DNA of 6,714 nucleotides. Source: Pseudomonadota bacterium. Lineage in GTDB: Bacteria; Pseudomonadota; Alphaproteobacteria; Rhizobiales; Xanthobacteraceae. The position numbers and the translations under genes are program-made. Below, piece after piece: positions 4,333 to 6,714 of the stretch; position 1 is the first letter of the stretch, and each line of letters starts with the position of its first letter. Under the pieces are notes generated by a model. That model did not search any database and was not told the origin of the DNA. It was given only the letters and a program-made list of their open reading frames with translations. The stretch covers positions 1 to 6,714 of the forward strand of contig JAEYTQ010000253.1 in assembly GCA_023433965.1 (NCBI GenBank), written 5' to 3'.

Positions 4333-6110
4333 GCAGACACCTGTGCATCGGCAAATTTGCGCAGCGTTTCGCCGTCGTGGCGGCGCGCAAAGGAGAGGAA
4401 GCTTTCGTCGGGCGAGTAGCGATGGGCGATATAGGCCTTGAGCAGTCGCTCGACCGTCTTGGGCGCGTCTTCGGCCTTGAGATCGCGATAGACCTCCTGC
4501 CCGACATCGGCATCGAGCCCGAACCCGCCGCCGGTGAAGAGGTGATACCCTTCGACCGTGTCCTCCTCGCCGACAGGCACGCGCGCGCCGATCAGGCCGA
4601 TGTCGCTGATGTAATGCTGCGCGCAGGAATGGTGGCAGCCGGTGACGTGGATGTTGACCGGTTTGTCCATGGCGACGCGCGGCTCGCACCAGTCGCCGAT
4701 CTCGGCCGCGTCGCGCTTGGTGTTGGCGGCGGCGAAGCGGCAGCCGGCATTGCCTGTGCAGGCGATCAGGCCGGCGCGGATATGCGAGGCCTCGACCGCG
4801 AGCCCGATCTGCTTGATGGCAGCGACGGCAAGCTCGACGTTCTCGTCGCGCACGCCCGATATCAGCAGGTTCTGCCAGACGGTCAGGCGGATCTCGCCGT
4901 CGCCGAGGTCGCGCGACATCTTGGCGAGGCCTCGCATCTGATCCGACGTAAGCTTGCCGAGCGTCAGCGACACGCCGATCCAGTTGAGGCCTTCCTGCTT
5001 CTGCTTGTGCACGCCGACATGCGCCATACGGTCCGCAGCCGGCCGCGGCGCGATCGCCTCTTCCGGCACGCGCGCAAACGGCGTCTTCAGCCGCTCCTCG
5101 ACCAGCCCAAGGCAGCCGTCATGGCCCATGCCGTCGAGCACATATTTCAGTCGCGCCTTGTTGCGGTTGGTGCGGTCGCCATGATCGATGAACACGCGCA
5201 CGATGGCGTCCGCGACGGCCGTCGCCTGCTCAGGCTTGATGATGATGCCGGAGTACTTGGCGAAATCCTTGTGGCCGGTGATGCCGCCGAGGCCGAGGCG
5301 GAACCAGATGCCCGGCTCGACTCCGAAGCCGTCCTTCACCTCGACCGCCGTGAAGGCGATGTCGTTGGTCTCTTCCAGCACCGCGATCCGTCCGGCGCCG
5401 TCGAAGGCGACGTTGAACTTGCGCGGCAGGCCGTAGAGCGAGCGGTCGTTGAGAATGTGGAAGTGCCATTCGCGCGCGAAGGGACGCGTGTCGATCAGCT
5501 CCTGCGGATCGATTCCGGCCGTCGGCGTTCCCGTCACGTTGCGGATGTTGTCGGCGCCGGAGCCGCGCGAGCACAGGCCGAGGTCCTGGATGCCCTCGAG
5601 CAGCTTCACGGCATGCTTCGGCGGAATTTCGCGGAGCTGGAGATTGGCGCGGGTGGTGACGTGGCTGTAGGGGCCGCAGAGTTCGTCGGCGAGCTCGGCG
5701 AGGCCCGACAGCTGCCAGTGCTTCATGATGCCGTTCGGAATGCGCAGGCGGCACATGTAGGAATCCTGCGTCGGCGCCACGTAGAAGATGCCGTAATAGC
5801 GCCAGCGGAAATTGTCCGCCGGGCTCGGCGGAGTATTGTCGAGCGCCTGCTGACGCAGTCGCGGGTAGGCATCGAACGGATGCTCGTCGCGCTTGTACTT
5901 TTCCTGGTCGGCAAGCTTCTTGCCCGACGCGATGACCTTGTCCTGCGCCTTGATGTGCACGGCGTCGGGACCAACAGGCTCGGCATTCGCCTTGCCGGCG
6001 CCGCCGCCGAGGCCGCGGCCGACGCGGCTGATCTGCAAGCCGGTCGTGAAGCCTTCGAGATAGCGTTTCTGCTCGTCGGTAAAGTCGACTGAGAGCGTTT
6101 CGATTTTCAT
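4329..6110 (-). CDS. nirA: Assimilatory nitrite reductase, siroheme/[4Fe-4S] type (593 aa)
   Basis: Reduces nitrite to ammonium with six electrons in the cytoplasm. Two ferredoxin-like half domains and two siroheme-binding repeats are seen. RLRIPNG (121-127) and TTRANLQLR (152-160) fit siroheme contacts. The cluster ligands are Cys451 and Cys457 (C-x5-C in CTGNAGCRFA) and Cys492 and Cys496 (C-x3-C in TGCHHSCAQHY). The CTGNxxC...TK form is that of nitrite rather than sulfite reductases. The usual TGCPNSC is TGCHHSC here. Length is normal for a ferredoxin-type NirA. The ATG at 6110 is preferred (MKIETLSVDF); AGGAG (6129-6125) lies 14 nt upstream, which is unusually far. The GTG at 6137 lacks a ribosome binding site and sits in a hairpin. 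The stop overlaps the start of the reductase gene downstream. The long leader and sigma-54 type promoter suggest control by nitrogen status and nitrate. Electron donor (ferredoxin or the coupled flavoprotein) is inferred. Confidence 0.92.
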   Translation of the reverse strand: MKIETLSVDFTDEQKRYLEGFTTGLQISRVGRGLGGGAGKANAEPVGPDAVHIKAQDKVIASGKKLADQEKYKRDEHPFDAYPRLRQQALDNTPPSPADNFRWRYYGIFYVAPTQDSYMCRLRIPNGIMKHWQLSGLAELADELCGPYSHVTTRANLQLREIPPKHAVKLLEGIQDLGLCSRGSGADNIRNVTGTPTAGIDPQELIDTRPFAREWHFHILNDRSLYGLPRKFNVAFDGAGRIAVLEETNDIAFTAVEVKDGFGVEPGIWFRLGLGGITGHKDFAKYSGIIIKPEQATAVADAIVRVFIDHGDRTNRNKARLKYVLDGMGHDGCLGLVEERLKTPFARVPEEAIAPRPAADRMAHVGVHKQKQEGLNWIGVSLTLGKLTSDQMRGLAKMSRDLGDGEIRLTVWQNLLISGVRDENVELAVAAIKQIGLAVEASHIRAGLIACTGNAGCRFAAANTKRDAAEIGDWCEPRVAMDKPVNIHVTGCHHSCAQHYISDIGLIGARVPVGEEDTVEGYHLFTGGGFGLDADVGQEVYRDLKAEDAPKTVERLLKAYIAHRYSPDESFLSFARRHDGETLRKFADAQVSA

Positions 6111-6270
6111 GGTCGGTAACGAAGCTCCTGCGGCCACTGACGTGGCATCGACGGATTGGCGCGACCCGCGAGGAACTCGGCTGGCTCAGGAGCCGGCTGC
6201 GCACCCCACGGTCCGATCAGCTTCGTTGCTGCGGGACTTGGCTCAGCAGGCACCTATGACAAGCTGGCCG
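6111..6270 (-). promoter_or_regulatory. nirA 5' leader with ANTAR-type hexaloop hairpin
   Basis: If transcription starts near 6270, nirA has a leader of about 160 nt. On the minus strand, CAGC (6231-6228) and GCTG (6221-6218) enclose a six-base loop AACGAA (6227-6222). A at loop position 1 and G at position 4 are the hallmark of hairpins bound by ANTAR proteins such as NasT and NasR. CCG (6234-6232) and CGG (6215-6213) extend the stem across an AT bulge. A second hexaloop hairpin, expected in the canonical motif, was not found. Further hairpins are GGCT-CCTG-AGCC (6194-6183), CGAG-TTC-CTCG (6179-6169) and GCCAC-GTCA-GTGGC (6146-6133), the last just before the Shine-Dalgarno. No U-run follows, so an intrinsic terminator is not evident and control may be translational. 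Confidence 0.5.
6118..6129 (-). promoter_or_regulatory. nirA Shine-Dalgarno with an anti-sequence in the leader hairpin
   Basis: AGGAG (6129-6125) is the only Shine-Dalgarno candidate for nirA. Its last two bases and the next seven form AGCTTCGTT (6126-6118), the exact complement of AACGAAGCT (6227-6219), which is the loop and 3' arm of the hexaloop hairpin. The two structures are mutually exclusive: with the hairpin formed the site is free, and with the long-range pairing it is masked. Confidence 0.4.
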
Positions 6271-6273
6271 CAG

Positions 6274-6291
6274 CGCAACATTCAAGTTGCG
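6274..6291. repeat. Inverted repeat within the nirA promoter
   Basis: On the minus strand CGCAAC (6291-6286) and GTTGCG (6279-6274) flank TTGAAT. The repeat overlaps the -12 part of the sigma-54 type promoter, so a protein bound here would compete with polymerase. It may also be coincidental. Confidence 0.4.
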
Positions 6292-6297
6292 TGCCAG
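6281..6297 (-). promoter_or_regulatory. Sigma-54 type -24/-12 promoter of nirA
   Basis: CTGGCACG then CAAC then TTGAA on the minus strand matches the RpoN consensus YTGGCACGrNNNTTGCW except for two positions, one of them the C of the -12 GC, which is A here. GG and GA are 10 bp apart, the right spacing. The start would be near 6270. Such promoters need an activator such as NtrC, which fits nitrogen-regulated nitrite reduction. No clear NtrC site was recognised between 6301 and 6440. Confidence 0.55.
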
Positions 6298-6440
6298 CTG
6301 GACGGAAATAAAAACGCTCGTGATTTCAGGTCATTAAGAGAGGCAAAAGGAACTGCCGATCCAGCCGACTCACGAAATTCGAGCAGCCAGCTCAAACATT
6401 AGCCAGCGAGTCTAGTTGCTCAAAGATGAAGCAGGACGGA
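6298..6440. other. Gap between the nitrate-binding protein gene and the nirA promoter
   Basis: No gene seen. On the minus strand there is a T-rich run (GCGTTTTTATTT, about 6318-6307) preceded by TCACGA, which could pair with TCGTGA about 47 nt further upstream. This is too open to call a terminator. Enhancer sites for an NtrC-type activator would be expected here but were not recognised by eye. Confidence 0.4.
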
Positions 6441-6714
6441 TCACACCTTCCAGCGCCCGACCTTGAAGGCCTCGAGATGCCCGCGGATATCGCCGGGATC
6501 AAAGGCGGGACCGACGAAGGCGCCGAACGCGGCGGGAGCTTCCAAGGGAGCGCTGTTGCCGAGAGCTGCGTCGTAAAGATCGGGCCTGAACACCGCCATC
6601 GCCGTCCTGACGCCATCCGAGGTCAGCGCCGTCTGGCCCCAGCGCACCATCTGCGCATAGAGCCAGGCCGCCTGGACCGGATCCGGACGCCCTGCTCCTT
6701 CGCGTCCGACCAGC
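6441..6714 (-). CDS. Nitrate-binding protein of the CmpA/NrtA/NasS family, C-terminal 90 residues
   Basis: The frame is open from the window edge to a TGA at 6443-6441. It reads ...DPVQAAWLYAQMVRWGQ, continuing with ALTSDGVRTAMAVFRPDLYDAAL and ending FDPGDIRGHLEAFKVGRWKV. This matches the C-terminal part of nitrate-binding proteins of the CmpA/NrtA family, where the AxWxxxQMxRWGQ helix and the RxDLY motif are typical. The 5' part, and so any signal peptide, lies outside the window, so export (NrtA, transporter) cannot be told from a cytosolic sensor (NasS). No permease gene follows in the direction of transcription, which is against the usual nrtABC order. The ANTAR-like leader of nirA favours NasS, which holds the antiterminator NasT when nitrate is absent. 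Confidence 0.75.
   Translation of the reverse strand, partial: LVGREGAGRPDPVQAAWLYAQMVRWGQTALTSDGVRTAMAVFRPDLYDAALGNSAPLEAPAAFGAFVGPAFDPGDIRGHLEAFKVGRWKV

Noticed and set aside
2671..4419. Long plus-strand open frames (228 and 262 codons)
   Set aside because: They are antisense to the reductase gene (the second also overlaps the very end of nirA), whose sense frame has clear FAD, NADPH and Fe-S motifs.
4333..4689. Upstream extension of the reductase frame into nirA
   Set aside because: These 119 codons are Arg/His-rich and lie wholly within nirA. The ATG in the ATGA overlap is the natural start.
4377..6092. A 571-codon open frame on the plus strand
   Set aside because: It is the exact antisense of nirA. 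Its product is a run of Asp, Val, Arg, Ala and His without domains, typical of the reverse complement of a high-GC gene.
4329..6110. Identification of the siroheme enzyme as sulfite reductase (CysI)
   Set aside because: The first Cys pair reads CTGNAGC followed by a TK motif as in nitrite reductases, not the CPALPTC-like form of sulfite reductases, and the gene lies next to a nitrate-binding protein gene.
5230..6204. A 324-codon minus-strand frame overlapping nirA
   Set aside because: An out-of-frame reading of nirA, dominated by Arg, Pro and His.
1..6714. CRISPR arrays, tRNA or rRNA genes, insertion sequences, phage genes
   Set aside because: No regularly spaced direct repeats, cloverleaf-like sequences, transposase motifs or paired terminal repeats were seen on either strand.

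Overview
The window looks like chromosomal DNA from Bradyrhizobium or a close relative (Alphaproteobacteria, Bradyrhizobiaceae). The basis is the high GC content with strong G/C preference at third codon positions, the sequence of the siroheme nitrite reductase and its unusual partner flavoprotein, and a set of small proteins (DUF2934, a SANT/Myb-like DNA-binding protein, orphan hypotheticals) typical of that group. No database search was possible, so the taxon is inferred from recognition.

Right half (about 2728-6714, all on the minus strand): a nitrate/nitrite assimilation block. Reading in the direction of transcription it holds the 3' end of a CmpA/NrtA/NasS-type nitrate-binding protein (6441 to the window edge), a roughly 330-nt intergenic region, nirA (4329-6110) and an FAD/NADPH reductase carrying a [4Fe-4S] domain (2728-4332). 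The intergenic region has a sigma-54 type -24/-12 promoter candidate and a long structured leader with an ANTAR-type hexaloop hairpin. The last two genes overlap by ATGA. The simplest reading is nitrate sensing upstream, then nitrite reduction to ammonium by NirA, with electrons supplied by the coupled reductase. The leader is the most interesting non-coding element: its hexaloop hairpin is complementary to the sequence overlapping the nirA Shine-Dalgarno, so it could act as a nitrate-responsive RNA switch under a NasST-like system.

Left half (1-2727): a loosely packed region of small genes. These are a membrane-anchored or exported hypothetical (312-800, plus), a small cytosolic hypothetical (916-1215, plus), a SANT/Myb-like small DNA-binding protein (1268-1507, minus), a small hypothetical with an apparent frameshift (1986-2219, plus) and a DUF2934 protein (2280-2492, minus). 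Two related ~100-nt intergenic sequences (148-250 and 1777-1882) each end in the same Rho-independent terminator in plus orientation, with no complete plus-strand gene seen in front of them. That makes them candidates for a duplicated small-RNA gene family. A long imperfect hairpin (1605-1651) lies in the same gap as the second copy.

No tRNA, rRNA, CRISPR array, insertion sequence or phage gene was seen.
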